A stretch of 64,000 nucleotides of DNA, from positions 88,652-152,651 of the forward strand of contig CAKZKD010000018.1 in assembly GCA_937121175.1 (NCBI GenBank), read 5' to 3'. The stretch is from an uncultured Flavobacteriales bacterium. Its GTDB lineage: Bacteria > Bacteroidota > Bacteroidia > Flavobacteriales_G > Salibacteraceae. This document shows positions 43,743 through 52,311 of the stretch, in pieces. How positions within the stretch are numbered: position 1 is the stretch's first letter; each line of letters starts with the position of its first letter. Below the pieces are notes generated by a model. It was not told the origin of the DNA. It saw nothing but the letters and a program-made list of their open reading frames with translations, and did not search any database. A program made the position numbers and the translations under genes.

Positions 43743-44621
43743 TTAACTCGAAAGCCAGCTTAGAACGTGTGTCAATTTATCTTCCCTAAGAATTTGATGA
43801 ATGATCAGGCCCGGATATGGGACGCAAACCGCAAAGTATAGAATGTAAAAACTCACCTCATTCTTTTTGTAATAGAAAAGGAAACCCGGAATTAAAAACA
43901 GTAAGGATGCAATCGGATAGTACGAAAACAGATTATACGGATTATCAAATTTCATTTCTTCGCCAGATGGTTTTATAATGGTGTAGCTGGTGAACTCTTG
44001 TAGCATTCCTGAAAAATTCAGTAAAAATGTGTCGCCACTTGCAATTCGAAGATGAACATTTTCAGGCACATCAACTGTAGATTGGTCATCGTAAATTACC
44101 GTATTTCGTTGAAAGTATTTGTAATACACCTTTGCCTTAACCGTTGTTCCGGTTTGAATTTCAGGCAGCCAAAAATCCACAAAAATGGCTAACGCAAAAA
44201 TGCAGGATATTGCTGCTGAAAGTCTAACCAAGTTCCATGGCCAACCGGAAGTAAGTTTAGTAAAAACTCTTTTCTCAATTTCTTCCGCTTCCTTTTTGTG
44301 AGCCTCTGCATACTCCCTAGCACGCTGACGCATTTTTTCTCTAGCTTTTTGTCTGGCTTCAAATTCATCCACTGCATCAGCAACAGGGCGTTCCTGATAG
44401 CTTTTTTGTTTGTACGATGAATACATGTCGGCAAGTTGGTCACCTTCATTCAATAAGTATTGATAGGCTTTTAAGTAGTTTAAAAACTTTTCTTTTGCCT
44501 CTGGGTCATCGTTTACATCAGGGTGATACTTCAGCGCTAATTCTCTGAAACGTTTTTTTACGTCATCTAAAGGAGAACCGTGCGGCAGCCCCAAGACATC
44601 TAAACAAAAATTTCGTTTCAT
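43743..44621 (-). CDS. Membrane protein with N-terminal J domain
   Basis: 292 residues. Residues 1-65 are a J domain with HPD in LKYHPDVNDD, so it should stimulate a DnaK-type ATPase. A charged helical linker (ARQKAREKMRQRAREYAEAHKKEAEEIEK) leads to a membrane region with about three helices (LSAAISCIFALAIFVDFWL, ASLLFLIPGFLFYY and SFYILYFAVCVPYPGLII). There is no Gly/Phe region or zinc finger, so it is not DnaJ itself but a specialised co-chaperone that recruits DnaK to the membrane. It is the last gene of the siaB-siaC operon, 5 bases after the small secreted protein. Confidence 0.85.
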   Translation of the reverse strand: MKRNFCLDVLGLPHGSPLDDVKKRFRELALKYHPDVNDDPEAKEKFLNYLKAYQYLLNEGDQLADMYSSYKQKSYQERPVADAVDEFEARQKAREKMRQRAREYAEAHKKEAEEIEKRVFTKLTSGWPWNLVRLSAAISCIFALAIFVDFWLPEIQTGTTVKAKVYYKYFQRNTVIYDDQSTVDVPENVHLRIASGDTFLLNFSGMLQEFTSYTIIKPSGEEMKFDNPYNLFSYYPIASLLFLIPGFLFYYKKNEVSFYILYFAVCVPYPGLIIHQILREDKLTHVLSWLSS

Positions 44622-44626
44622 TAATG

Positions 44627-45010
44627 CTACTTCGCAGAATCGCAGATATCTACTACCTTAACCTCGAGCTTCTCGAACTCAATGGTTTTGGTTCCTTTTA
44701 ATTTACTTTCAAAAAGGAATCTGTTTTTTCCTTTTTTATTAGGACCTAAACAGTTGGAATTTTTCTCACTCATTATTTCAGCTTTACCATCAACATACAA
44801 GTACAATTGAAATGTTAATTCTGCAGATTTAACAGTAGCATTTTTTACTTTCAGTTTAAGCAGGTTTCCGTGGGTCTTTTTGTAAGGCTTAAACTTATAC
44901 TTAACCTCAAATCCTTTATCCTCTAGTGGTTTAGAATTTAATTGAGCAATGGCGGTTGTAGTGTACAATAACACACAGACCGTGGACAATACTGAAATCA
45001 AATATTTCAT
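44627..45010 (-). CDS. Small secreted protein of unknown function
   Basis: 127 residues with a signal peptide ending at TTAIAQ. The mature part is a single beta-sandwich-like domain (HGNLLKLKVKNATVKSAELTFQLYLYVDGK). I recognise no family. The start overlaps siaC by 4 bases (ATGA), so it is translationally coupled to the signalling pair. It may be an output or periplasmic partner of the membrane J-domain protein that follows. Confidence 0.7.
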   Translation of the reverse strand: MKYLISVLSTVCVLLYTTTAIAQLNSKPLEDKGFEVKYKFKPYKKTHGNLLKLKVKNATVKSAELTFQLYLYVDGKAEIMSEKNSNCLGPNKKGKNRFLFESKLKGTKTIEFEKLEVKVVDICDSAK

Positions 45011-45393
45011 ATTTCTTCCACTTCTACCATGTTGAAAGGCACGGCGATTATTATGTCGTAATCCTCTCCGGCTTCTAACATATCTTCATCATCTGTTTCA
45101 TAGAACCAATTAACCGAAACACTTCCTTCTTTGTTCTTTTCTAATTTTTCTACTTTTTTGAACACGTCCAATAAGCACTTTGAGCTACTGGTGTTAAAGT
45201 ACTCAAGTCGAATATCGACGGTGGTATTGCCCTGAGGGTTTTCTGTGTAATTGTCTAACCACTCAAAAATAGGCTTATAAAAATCAACAGCATTTTCTGG
45301 AATACTTCTTCCGCTCAATTCAAATTTGCCTGAATCGGCATTTAACATAACCGTTGGTGTTTTCACTCCGCCGTCAATAATTAAATTATCCAT
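45007..45393 (-). CDS. SiaC-family (DUF1987) regulatory phosphoprotein
   Basis: 128 residues. The pattern FELSGRSIPENAVDFYKPIFEWLDNY, VDIRLEYFNTSSSKCLLDVFKKVEKL and VNWFYETDDEDMLEAGEDY is DUF1987/SiaC. SiaC is a STAS-like antagonist whose Thr/Ser is phosphorylated by SiaB; in Pseudomonas it controls a diguanylate cyclase. The phosphoacceptor is probably within NTSSSKCLLD. Here no diguanylate cyclase is adjacent, so the output differs. It overlaps siaB by 8 bases. Confidence 0.87.
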   Translation of the reverse strand: MDNLIIDGGVKTPTVMLNADSGKFELSGRSIPENAVDFYKPIFEWLDNYTENPQGNTTVDIRLEYFNTSSSKCLLDVFKKVEKLEKNKEGSVSVNWFYETDDEDMLEAGEDYDIIIAVPFNMVEVEEI

Positions 45394-45928
45394 CCTTATT
45401 TATTTTCACAATTAGTTTAAAATATGTCAACTTTTGGCTCACCTCGTCGAATTCATAACTTAACGGTTGTCCCGATTTTCTAGCTATATCCATTAATCCA
45501 AGACCACTACCTCCGTCTTTTGTTCTTTCGTTATCGTTCAAAGTTTCAATAAACTGCTCTCTTAACTGGCTTTTATCCTTAGTATTTATCAAGTCAATTC
45601 TTTCGCGCAACGTATCTACCTCACTCTTAGCGATATAATTTCCGAAAATCAATGTATAATGCCCAGAATTTCTAATCAAAACCGTAGTCACCTCTTCTTC
45701 CGAATTTTCACCTTCAGAGATTTCATTTTGATGCTTATACAGATTTTGAATTCCTTCTAATAATACCCGGAAAATCTTTCTTTTTACCTTGCTCTTAATT
45801 TCTTCAGCATTCAAGGCACTTTCAACCAATTGCAATATATCGCCTACAATTACATCATTCACCACTCCTTGATAGGTGAATATTAAATCTTCTTTCGACA
45901 TATTATTGGCAATCTTCTGTAGGTCCAC
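45386..45928 (-). CDS. SiaB-family protein kinase
   Basis: 180 residues with a GHKL ATPase fold. The N-box region is FRVLLEGIQNLYKHQ and the G box is DGGSGLGLMDIARKSG. FTYQGVVNDVIVGDILQLVES at the N-terminus is the SiaB signature. It should phosphorylate SiaC (next gene) on Ser/Thr. No SiaA phosphatase or SiaD cyclase is encoded beside it. CAAAGGTA (45955-45962, minus strand TACCTTTG) is a good -7 element, making it the first gene of a four-gene operon. Confidence 0.86.
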   Translation of the reverse strand: MDLQKIANNMSKEDLIFTYQGVVNDVIVGDILQLVESALNAEEIKSKVKRKIFRVLLEGIQNLYKHQNEISEGENSEEEVTTVLIRNSGHYTLIFGNYIAKSEVDTLRERIDLINTKDKSQLREQFIETLNDNERTKDGGSGLGLMDIARKSGQPLSYEFDEVSQKLTYFKLIVKINKDG

Positions 45929-46038
45929 TTTTAAGCCTCATTTAACAAGTGTAACAAAGGTATAGAATTGAGAGAAGAATATCTATATGCCTTTAAGACC
46001 TTTGGTCACAAGTTACGACCAATCTTGACTTTTATCCT

Positions 46039-46068
46039 TTTGCTCACGCATTGAAATGGCTATGTTTG
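46039..46068 (+). promoter_or_regulatory. Promoter for the S46 peptidase gene
   Basis: TTTG (46039-46042), 18 bases, TATGTTTG (46061-46068), a full match to the Bacteroidota consensus, 27 bases before the ATG. Confidence 0.65.
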
Positions 46069-46095
46069 CCGACGTTTTAAAAATCAAAGTAAATT

Positions 46096-48264
46096 ATGTT
46101 ACGAAAAGGTATTTTATTGTGTGCAACTATCGCACTGTTAGTGCAGCCAAGAGCAAAGGCTGATGAGGGAATGTGGTTACCTATGTTGGTAAAACGCTTG
46201 AACTACGTTGATATGCAAAAAGCAGGATTAAAACTTACTCCTGAAGAAATTTACAGTGTAAACAATGCTTCATTAAAAGATGCAATTGTTGGCCTTGGGT
46301 CTCCAGCAAGAAACTTTTGCTCTGGAGAAATTGTTTCTTCACAAGGTCTTTTCATTACGAATCACCATTGTGGATATGGAACTATTCAAGATAACAGTAC
46401 AACTGACCATAACTACCTGAAAGACGGTTTTTGGGCCATGACCAAGGACGAGGAGATTCCAGCGGGATTCTCTATTTCTATTCTTCATCACATGGACGAT
46501 GTTACCAGCACGATTTTGGCTGCAATGTCTGATGACATGAACGAAATGGAAAGAGCCAAAGCGGCAAAACCACTTATTGACAGCCTAGCTAAGGCAAATA
46601 GCGATGATGAATACAAAGCAGTTGTAAAAAGTTTTTTTGCTGGAAATGAGTATTACATGTTTGTTTACCAGGTATTTCCTGATATTCGTTTAGTTGGAGC
46701 TCCACCTAGCTCAGTTGGAAAATTTGGCGGCGACACGGACAACTGGATGTGGCCAAGACATACCGGTGACTTTACCATGTTTAGAATTTATGCGAATGAG
46801 GACAACAAACCTGCTGCATACTCAGCAGACAACAAACCTTACAAACCAAAGCACCATCTTCCAGTGAATATTAAAGGAACCAAAAAGAACGATTATGCTA
46901 TGATATTCGGCTTTCCTGGAGGAACAGACCGTTACATGAGTTCTTACGGTGTTGATCATAAGGTAAACGTAGATTATCCGGACAGAATTAAATTGAGAAG
47001 AAAAAAATTGGATTTGTATGAAGTAGGAATGAACGCAGATGAAGCTACTCAAATTCAGTATGCTAGTAAGCACGCAGGAGTGAGCAACTACTGGAAAAAC
47101 TTTATTGGAATGACGGAAGCTTTAAATGCTTTGGACGTTGCAGGTAAAAAACGTTCAGAAGAACAAGACTTCGAAAAATGGGCGAACGCCAATAGCGAAA
47201 GAAAGGAAAAATATGGAAAGGTTTTAGAGTTGTACAAAGAAGGGTACGCCCAATTAAAAGGCTCTCAAACTAAGTACAATTATTTCATTGAAGGGTTTGC
47301 ATCTCAAGGGGTTGAAATGGCTTCATTAGCAAGGAATTATGGCAAGTTTGCTGCAATTCTTGAAAAAGAAGATGCAGATCCGAAGAATATCGATGAAATG
47401 ACCCAAAGCCTTAAAGAAAAAAACAAAAAGCACTTCAAAAATTACAACAAACAAGTTGACATTGATGTTTTGGCTGCAATGTTCGAAATGTACGCTGAGG
47501 CTATCCCAGAAGGAGAAAGACCTGAGTATTTCCAAACATTAATTGGAAAAGCTAAAGGCGATTACATGAAACTGGCAAAATGGGTTGCTAAAAAATCAAT
47601 GTTCGATGACGAAGATAAAATGGAAGCTTTTTTGACTAAAGCAAATGCAAAGTCAATTTTAAAGGATCCTGCTTACAAAATATCAAAAGCAGTTTGGGAT
47701 GATTTTTACAAGAACGTAGTTCCTGCAAGACAAGAAGCTAATATGAAAATAGCCAAGGCTGAACGTTTGTACATTGACGGAATTCGCCAAATGAATCCGA
47801 ACAAATCTTATTACCCTGATGCAAACTCAACTTTGCGTCTTACCTATGGAAATATTTTACCATACGAAGCTCGTGACGCTGTTTTTTATGAGTACTACAC
47901 TACTGCTGAAGGTATTTTAGAAAAGTATCAGCCGGGTGATTTGGAGTTTGATGCTCCAGACAAGTTGATTAAAATGATTAAAGAAAAAGATTACGGTCGT
48001 TATGGCAAAAATGGTGAACTAAGAGTTTGTTTCTTGTCGAATAATGACATTACAGGTGGTAACTCTGGTAGTGGCGTTGTTAATGCAGAAGGACATTTGA
48101 TAGGTACTGCATTTGACGGAAACTGGGAAGCTATGAGTGGCGACGTTGCTTTTGAGCCAAACGTACAGCGTACCATCTCAGTTGATATTCGATACACATT
48201 ATTCATTATCGACAAGTTTGCTGGTGCTGGTCACTTGGTAAAAGAAATGACGGTAATCGAGTAA
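46096..48264 (+). CDS. S46-family dipeptidyl peptidase, DPP7-like
   Basis: 722 residues with a signal peptide. The chymotrypsin-like triad is visible: His in LFITNHHCGYGTIQ (about residue 90), Asp in the GGDTDNWMWPRHTGDF region, and Ser657 in TGGNSGSGVV. The residue 18 after the Ser sets specificity: here it is Gly (Gly675 in AFDGNWEAMSGD), as in DPP7 (hydrophobic P1), whereas DPP11 has Arg for acidic P1. It removes dipeptides from peptides in the periplasm or at the surface and feeds amino-acid catabolism. It has its own strong promoter and a terminator. Confidence 0.94.
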   Translation: MLRKGILLCATIALLVQPRAKADEGMWLPMLVKRLNYVDMQKAGLKLTPEEIYSVNNASLKDAIVGLGSPARNFCSGEIVSSQGLFITNHHCGYGTIQDNSTTDHNYLKDGFWAMTKDEEIPAGFSISILHHMDDVTSTILAAMSDDMNEMERAKAAKPLIDSLAKANSDDEYKAVVKSFFAGNEYYMFVYQVFPDIRLVGAPPSSVGKFGGDTDNWMWPRHTGDFTMFRIYANEDNKPAAYSADNKPYKPKHHLPVNIKGTKKNDYAMIFGFPGGTDRYMSSYGVDHKVNVDYPDRIKLRRKKLDLYEVGMNADEATQIQYASKHAGVSNYWKNFIGMTEALNALDVAGKKRSEEQDFEKWANANSERKEKYGKVLELYKEGYAQLKGSQTKYNYFIEGFASQGVEMASLARNYGKFAAILEKEDADPKNIDEMTQSLKEKNKKHFKNYNKQVDIDVLAAMFEMYAEAIPEGERPEYFQTLIGKAKGDYMKLAKWVAKKSMFDDEDKMEAFLTKANAKSILKDPAYKISKAVWDDFYKNVVPARQEANMKIAKAERLYIDGIRQMNPNKSYYPDANSTLRLTYGNILPYEARDAVFYEYYTTAEGILEKYQPGDLEFDAPDKLIKMIKEKDYGRYGKNGELRVCFLSNNDITGGNSGSGVVNAEGHLIGTAFDGNWEAMSGDVAFEPNVQRTISVDIRYTLFIIDKFAGAGHLVKEMTVIE

Positions 48265-48290
48265 TCGATTATTTGAAACTTTACATTTGA

Positions 48291-48318
48291 AGCCCTTCCG
48301 TTTGGAAGGGCTTTTTTT
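48291..48318 (+). terminator. Terminator of the S46 peptidase gene
   Basis: AGCCCTTCC-GTTT-GGAAGGGCT followed by TTTTTT, 27 bases after the stop codon. Confidence 0.9.
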
Positions 48319-48403
48319 ATGGCATCTCACAGAATAATGCAGGTTTTGTTATAAAATTTTAAAGTACCGTCATACCCCTTTATTCTAAAACACTAGATTT
48401 TTT

Positions 48404-49141
48404 ATGAAAGACAGTAACGAAAATTGGTTCTCAGATTGGTTTAATACTTCGTATTACCACATGCTGTACAAAAATAGAGATGAATCTGAGGCTGAATTAT
48501 TTATTGAACATCTACTCAACTTCCTAAACCTCGACGCATCGGCACATGTGCTTGATGTTGCGTGCGGAAAAGGACGCCATTCGTTCAAAATCAATCAACT
48601 GGGATACAATGTAACTGGAATAGATTTATCGGAAAACTCGATAGAAATTGCACAAAAAAAAGCCAATAATAGTTTGTCTTTTGCAGTGCATGACATGCGT
48701 GACCCCTATAAAAATAATGCTTTCGATGTTGTACTAAACCTATTCACCAGTTTCGGGTATTTTAACGACGACATTGATAACGAACGTGTTCTAAAAGCAG
48801 TTAGTGCCAACTTAAAGGCTGAGGGTACTTTTGTCCTCGATTTTTTAAACTCGAAGAAAGTTGTTGCAGAGTTAGTTCCATACGAAGAGAAGAATATTAA
48901 CGGGATTACTTTTAAGATTTCCAAGACATTCGAAAATCACGTTATTCAAAAGAAAATTGAGTTTACCGACCACGAGCGAGATTACAGTTTTACCGAACGG
49001 GTTACGGCATTTTCGAAATCCGATTTAGCGGAGTTATTTGAAAAAACTAGCCTAAAAATATCCAACTATTTTGGTAACTATGACCTTGATGAGTTCAATG
49101 AGGCAACGAGTGAACGACTGATAATGGTGGCGAAAAAATAA
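48404..49141 (+). CDS. Class I SAM-dependent methyltransferase
   Basis: 245 residues. Motif I is VLDVACGKGRHSFKINQLGYNVTGIDLSENSI. FDVVLNLFTSFGYFND is the post-I region and AEGTFVLDFLN follows. The substrate is not readable; relatives act on small molecules or tRNA. It stands alone after the peptidase terminator and converges with the glycosyltransferase operon, 6 bases apart. Confidence 0.88.
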   Translation: MKDSNENWFSDWFNTSYYHMLYKNRDESEAELFIEHLLNFLNLDASAHVLDVACGKGRHSFKINQLGYNVTGIDLSENSIEIAQKKANNSLSFAVHDMRDPYKNNAFDVVLNLFTSFGYFNDDIDNERVLKAVSANLKAEGTFVLDFLNSKKVVAELVPYEEKNINGITFKISKTFENHVIQKKIEFTDHERDYSFTERVTAFSKSDLAELFEKTSLKISNYFGNYDLDEFNEATSERLIMVAKK

Positions 49142-49147
49142 TAAACC

Positions 49148-50623
49148 CTATCCTTTTGCGTGCCTTACGGAATACAAACCAATAACACCAAATCCAAACA
49201 TGAGCATAACGTGAAATGGCATAAGGCCACTATCGCCTAAATAGAATCCAGCCCAAATGGCAAATGCAAAATACAGCGCCAGCAACAACTCTATGTACGT
49301 TAATGGGTTTATTTGTTTGGAGATGTACTTATTGTTTTTCCAGCCTTCTTCTTTCTTTACTACATTAAATTTGGGCGTACGAACAAATGGGCTTTTTCTG
49401 CCCGCATAGCCTTCAAATACAGCAATGGCGTTGTGCAACGACAATCCCATATATACTGAAAGAAACAATGGAAACGAACTAATGAACTTGAGGAATCCTA
49501 ATCGTTTGTTCTCGTAATTCATAGCAGCTGAAGTCCAATAAAAAAATGCTAGAAATACAAAACTTACAGAGAAGATGGCCGCAATTTGGAATAAGTAACC
49601 GTATTGGAAATAAGTGCTTTTTACCCACATAAGCGGGACGCTCAATAAGCCCGTAAGTAAAATACAAACAAACAAAAAGCTATTCATTAAGTGAAAAATG
49701 GCGTGTACCTTGGTGCTGTTTGAAACATTCTTCGACTTAATTACTTTATCTAAATTTTTGACGGCACACTCCGCAGCACCTTTGTTCCATCGATATTGTT
49801 GAGTTTTAAGGGCGTTCATTGCCGCCGGAAGCTCTGCTGGTGAACCAATATCTTCTACGTATTTGAACGACCATCCTTTTAGTTGCGCCCTGTAACTTAA
49901 ATCTAAATCTTCTGTCAACGTATCCGAATGCCATCCTCCAGCATCCTCAATACAGGTTTTTCGCCAAATTCCTGCAGTACCGTTAAAGTTCATAAAATGA
50001 CCAGCAGCGTTTCTTCCGCCCTGCTCTACAGTAAAATGAGCATCTAAACCAAAGGCCTGAAGGCGAGTAAGTAAATTGTAATTCTTATTTAAATGCAACC
50101 ACTTGGTTTGCACCAAGCCAATTTTATCGTGAACAAAATATTTAAGGCTGTCCATTAGAAAATTCTTAGCTGGAAGGAAATCTGCATCGAAAATCGCCAC
50201 AAACTCACCTTCGCAAACTTCAAGTCCCTCTGCCAAAGCACCTGCCTTATAGCCAACTCTTTTTACACGGTGAATGTGCTTAATGTTATATCCCTTTTGC
50301 TGCAATTCTCCTACTTTGTTAGCAACCAACTCAAAGGTTTCGTCGGTGGAGTCATCAAGCACTTGAATCTCTAATTTATCTTTTGGATAATCAATGGCGG
50401 CGGTAGAATCAATGAGTCGTTCGCTGACGTATTTCTCATTAAAAATTGGCAGTTGAATGGTTACATTAGGAAAGATAACCAAAGCATTTGGGACCTGCAC
50501 TTCGTTTCTTTTCCTAGACTTTCTGTAACCTAATGTAAGGGTAAGCTGCACAATAGAATACGTAAAAATGAAAAGTATTAGTGCCCCGTAAACAATGATT
50601 ATAGTCCAAATGAGAATGTGCAC
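49148..50623 (-). CDS. Membrane family 2 glycosyltransferase, cellulose synthase-like
   Basis: 491 residues. One N-terminal helix, then the GT2 domain: VTIQLPIFNE, LEIQVLDDSTDET (first Asp pair), AIFDADFLPAKNF (DxD), and QTKWLHLN, ending in DTLTEDLDLSYRAQLKGW (TED) and QQYRWNKGAAE (the QxxRW product-binding motif). Four or five helices at the C-terminus form the pore-like region. This is the processive beta-glycan synthase architecture of CesA/CslA (mannan or glucan). The sugar is not readable. It is the last gene of a six-gene operon, 2 bases after the soluble GT2. Confidence 0.9.
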   Translation of the reverse strand: MHILIWTIIIVYGALILFIFTYSIVQLTLTLGYRKSRKRNEVQVPNALVIFPNVTIQLPIFNEKYVSERLIDSTAAIDYPKDKLEIQVLDDSTDETFELVANKVGELQQKGYNIKHIHRVKRVGYKAGALAEGLEVCEGEFVAIFDADFLPAKNFLMDSLKYFVHDKIGLVQTKWLHLNKNYNLLTRLQAFGLDAHFTVEQGGRNAAGHFMNFNGTAGIWRKTCIEDAGGWHSDTLTEDLDLSYRAQLKGWSFKYVEDIGSPAELPAAMNALKTQQYRWNKGAAECAVKNLDKVIKSKNVSNSTKVHAIFHLMNSFLFVCILLTGLLSVPLMWVKSTYFQYGYLFQIAAIFSVSFVFLAFFYWTSAAMNYENKRLGFLKFISSFPLFLSVYMGLSLHNAIAVFEGYAGRKSPFVRTPKFNVVKKEEGWKNNKYISKQINPLTYIELLLALYFAFAIWAGFYLGDSGLMPFHVMLMFGFGVIGLYSVRHAKG

Positions 50624-50625
50624 GG

Positions 50626-51330
50626 TTATAGATTTTTGAAAATGGTGAATAGTATTTTGTATCCAGCTAGGAAAGTTCCTTTGACCGTACCTGATATTTT
50701 AGAAACCCCTACTCTGTTCTTATAATTTACGGGAACTTCAATAGATCTAATTTTTTGTTTGGCTGCTTTTACTTGCATTTCTACCGTCCAACCGTAGGTT
50801 TTGTCTTGCATGTTAAGTGCATTAAGCGAACTTGTTCGGATGGCTCTGAATGGCCCCAAATCGGTGAATTTTACATTGTAAAACAACCGCAATAGACTTG
50901 TTGCCAACCAATTGCCAAATACTTGAGGAACAGTCATTGAACCTTGTTCACGAACACCCAAGGCTCTACTGCCAATAACCATATCGGCCTTATTCTCAAT
51001 TATGGGTAGTACTAATTCTGGCAATTGTGCTGGATAATCTGAATAATCGGCATCCAAAAAAACAATGATGTCGGATTTAATATCTTGTTGATTTAAGTAA
51101 TTGATTCCACACAAGCAAGATGCTCCGTATCCTTGAAACGATTCTTCGAGCACTGTTGCACCTGCGGCTTTTGCTTTTTGTTTGGTTTTATCGGAAGAAT
51201 TGTTATCCACCACAACCACCAAGTCCACCCATTCTTTTGGTATTTCTTGCAGTACTAATGCAATTGCGTTTTCCTCGTTAAATGCCGGAATGACCACCGA
51301 GATTTTACATTCTTTTGGTTTAGTCTGCAT
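50626..51330 (-). CDS. Family 2 glycosyltransferase (dolichyl-phosphate sugar synthase-like)
   Basis: About 234 residues from ATG 51330 (MQTKPKECKISVVIPAFNEE). The ORF track extends upstream to 51462, but that part lies in another frame inside the MORN gene and has no domain. VVVVDNNSSDKTKQKAKAAG, IVFLDADYSDYP (DxD) and LGPFRAIRTSSLNALNM are the DPM1/DPG-like motifs. Such enzymes transfer a hexose from a nucleotide sugar to a lipid phosphate or glycan. There are no strong membrane helices. It overlaps the MORN gene by 11 bases. Confidence 0.88.
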   Translation of the reverse strand: MQTKPKECKISVVIPAFNEENAIALVLQEIPKEWVDLVVVVDNNSSDKTKQKAKAAGATVLEESFQGYGASCLCGINYLNQQDIKSDIIVFLDADYSDYPAQLPELVLPIIENKADMVIGSRALGVREQGSMTVPQVFGNWLATSLLRLFYNVKFTDLGPFRAIRTSSLNALNMQDKTYGWTVEMQVKAAKQKIRSIEVPVNYKNRVGVSKISGTVKGTFLAGYKILFTIFKNL

Positions 51331-52309
51331 CTTCAACCGTAAATTTCTTCTCCAATTCCCCTGTAGCCGTATAATATTTCCACTCACCAATTGGTTCGTT
51401 TTCAAAGTAATATCCCTCTGTTTTAATGGTACTATCGGAAAAGTAGGTTTTATAAAAACCATTTTTCACGTCCAAAGCGTAGTCCCCTTCTTCTGTCATG
51501 TTTCCGTCTTTCTCCCAAAATCTCCACCAACCTACTTTTTTATTATCAGAGAAATATCCTTCGCATTCCTGTGCTCCGTTTTCGTGGTAGTACTTCCAAA
51601 GCCTTACTTTTTGGCCGTTTTCAAACTCTCCAACCCATTTTTGTTGACCGTTTTCAAAATAACGTTTGAACCAACCGTGCTTTTGGCCATTTTTCCAATT
51701 GGATTCCAGCTCCACTTGACCGTTTTTGTAACGAGTTTCCCAAAAAGCATTGCGCTCACCGTTTACGTATGCCCCTTGTTTTTCAATAATTCCGTTTGGG
51801 TAATAGTGTTTCCAATAACCAACTTTTTTATCGTTCTCAAAAACTGTCTCCGATTTCAGCGTTCCATTTTCATAATATTCTTTCCATTCACCCGATTTCA
51901 GGCCGGAGTTGTAACGTCCCTTAGCTTTAATCTCTCCAGAGCCATAAAACGTTTGCCATTTTCCGACTTTTAAATTGCCTAAATAATTTCCGACTGACTT
52001 TAATTCGCCATTTTCATGGAAAATTTTCCACAATCTGGTTTTTTCATTGGACTCATACTCTCCAACAGATTTATCAATTCCATTTTTATAATAGGTCTTC
52101 CACCAACCAACCTTATTTGTATCCAACAATCTACCTTCACTTCTCGTGAGGCCATTATCGAAATATGTTTTGGTGTATTTAGGGGTCAATTCCCAATTCG
52201 TTGTACCAACTGACTGAACCGACAGTATTTCCGGCTTAAATGAAATATTAAACAAGGCTAACGCAAGAAGGCTACACTGAATAATTACTATGAACCAATA
52301 TCTTTTCAT
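51320..52309 (-). CDS. MORN-variant (YwqK-like) repeat protein
   Basis: 329 residues. An N-terminal signal/anchor (IIQCSLLALALFNI) precedes about 12 repeats of 22-24 residues with the pattern GxWKxYYENGxLKSEG (for example GEWKEYYENGTLKSE, GYWKHYYPNGIIEKQG). These MORN_2 repeats form an extended beta-solenoid and may bind glycans or membranes. Databases often name them toxin-antitoxin system YwqK family antitoxin, but there is no toxin gene here. It lies in the operon between the Fe-S protein (2-base gap) and GT2 (11-base overlap), so a role with the glycan product is plausible. Confidence 0.87.
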   Translation of the reverse strand: MKRYWFIVIIQCSLLALALFNISFKPEILSVQSVGTTNWELTPKYTKTYFDNGLTRSEGRLLDTNKVGWWKTYYKNGIDKSVGEYESNEKTRLWKIFHENGELKSVGNYLGNLKVGKWQTFYGSGEIKAKGRYNSGLKSGEWKEYYENGTLKSETVFENDKKVGYWKHYYPNGIIEKQGAYVNGERNAFWETRYKNGQVELESNWKNGQKHGWFKRYFENGQQKWVGEFENGQKVRLWKYYHENGAQECEGYFSDNKKVGWWRFWEKDGNMTEEGDYALDVKNGFYKTYFSDSTIKTEGYYFENEPIGEWKYYTATGELEKKFTVEDAD

Positions 52310-52311
52310 GC

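Noticed and set aside
51182-51973. Plus-strand ORF of 263 codons inside the MORN-repeat and GT2 region
   Set aside because: It is antisense to two well-supported genes. The repeated codons of the MORN gene keep the opposite frame open. The translated product has no domain and an odd Phe/Val-rich composition.
51320-52309. Toxin-antitoxin interpretation of the YwqK-like protein
   Set aside because: The family name in databases is misleading. There is no toxin gene nearby, and the protein is a 12-repeat MORN solenoid within a glycosyltransferase operon.
51320-52309. CRISPR-like periodicity
   Set aside because: The repeating pattern is coding (22-24 residue MORN repeats) with no constant direct repeat and no spacers. 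I saw no CRISPR array anywhere in the window.
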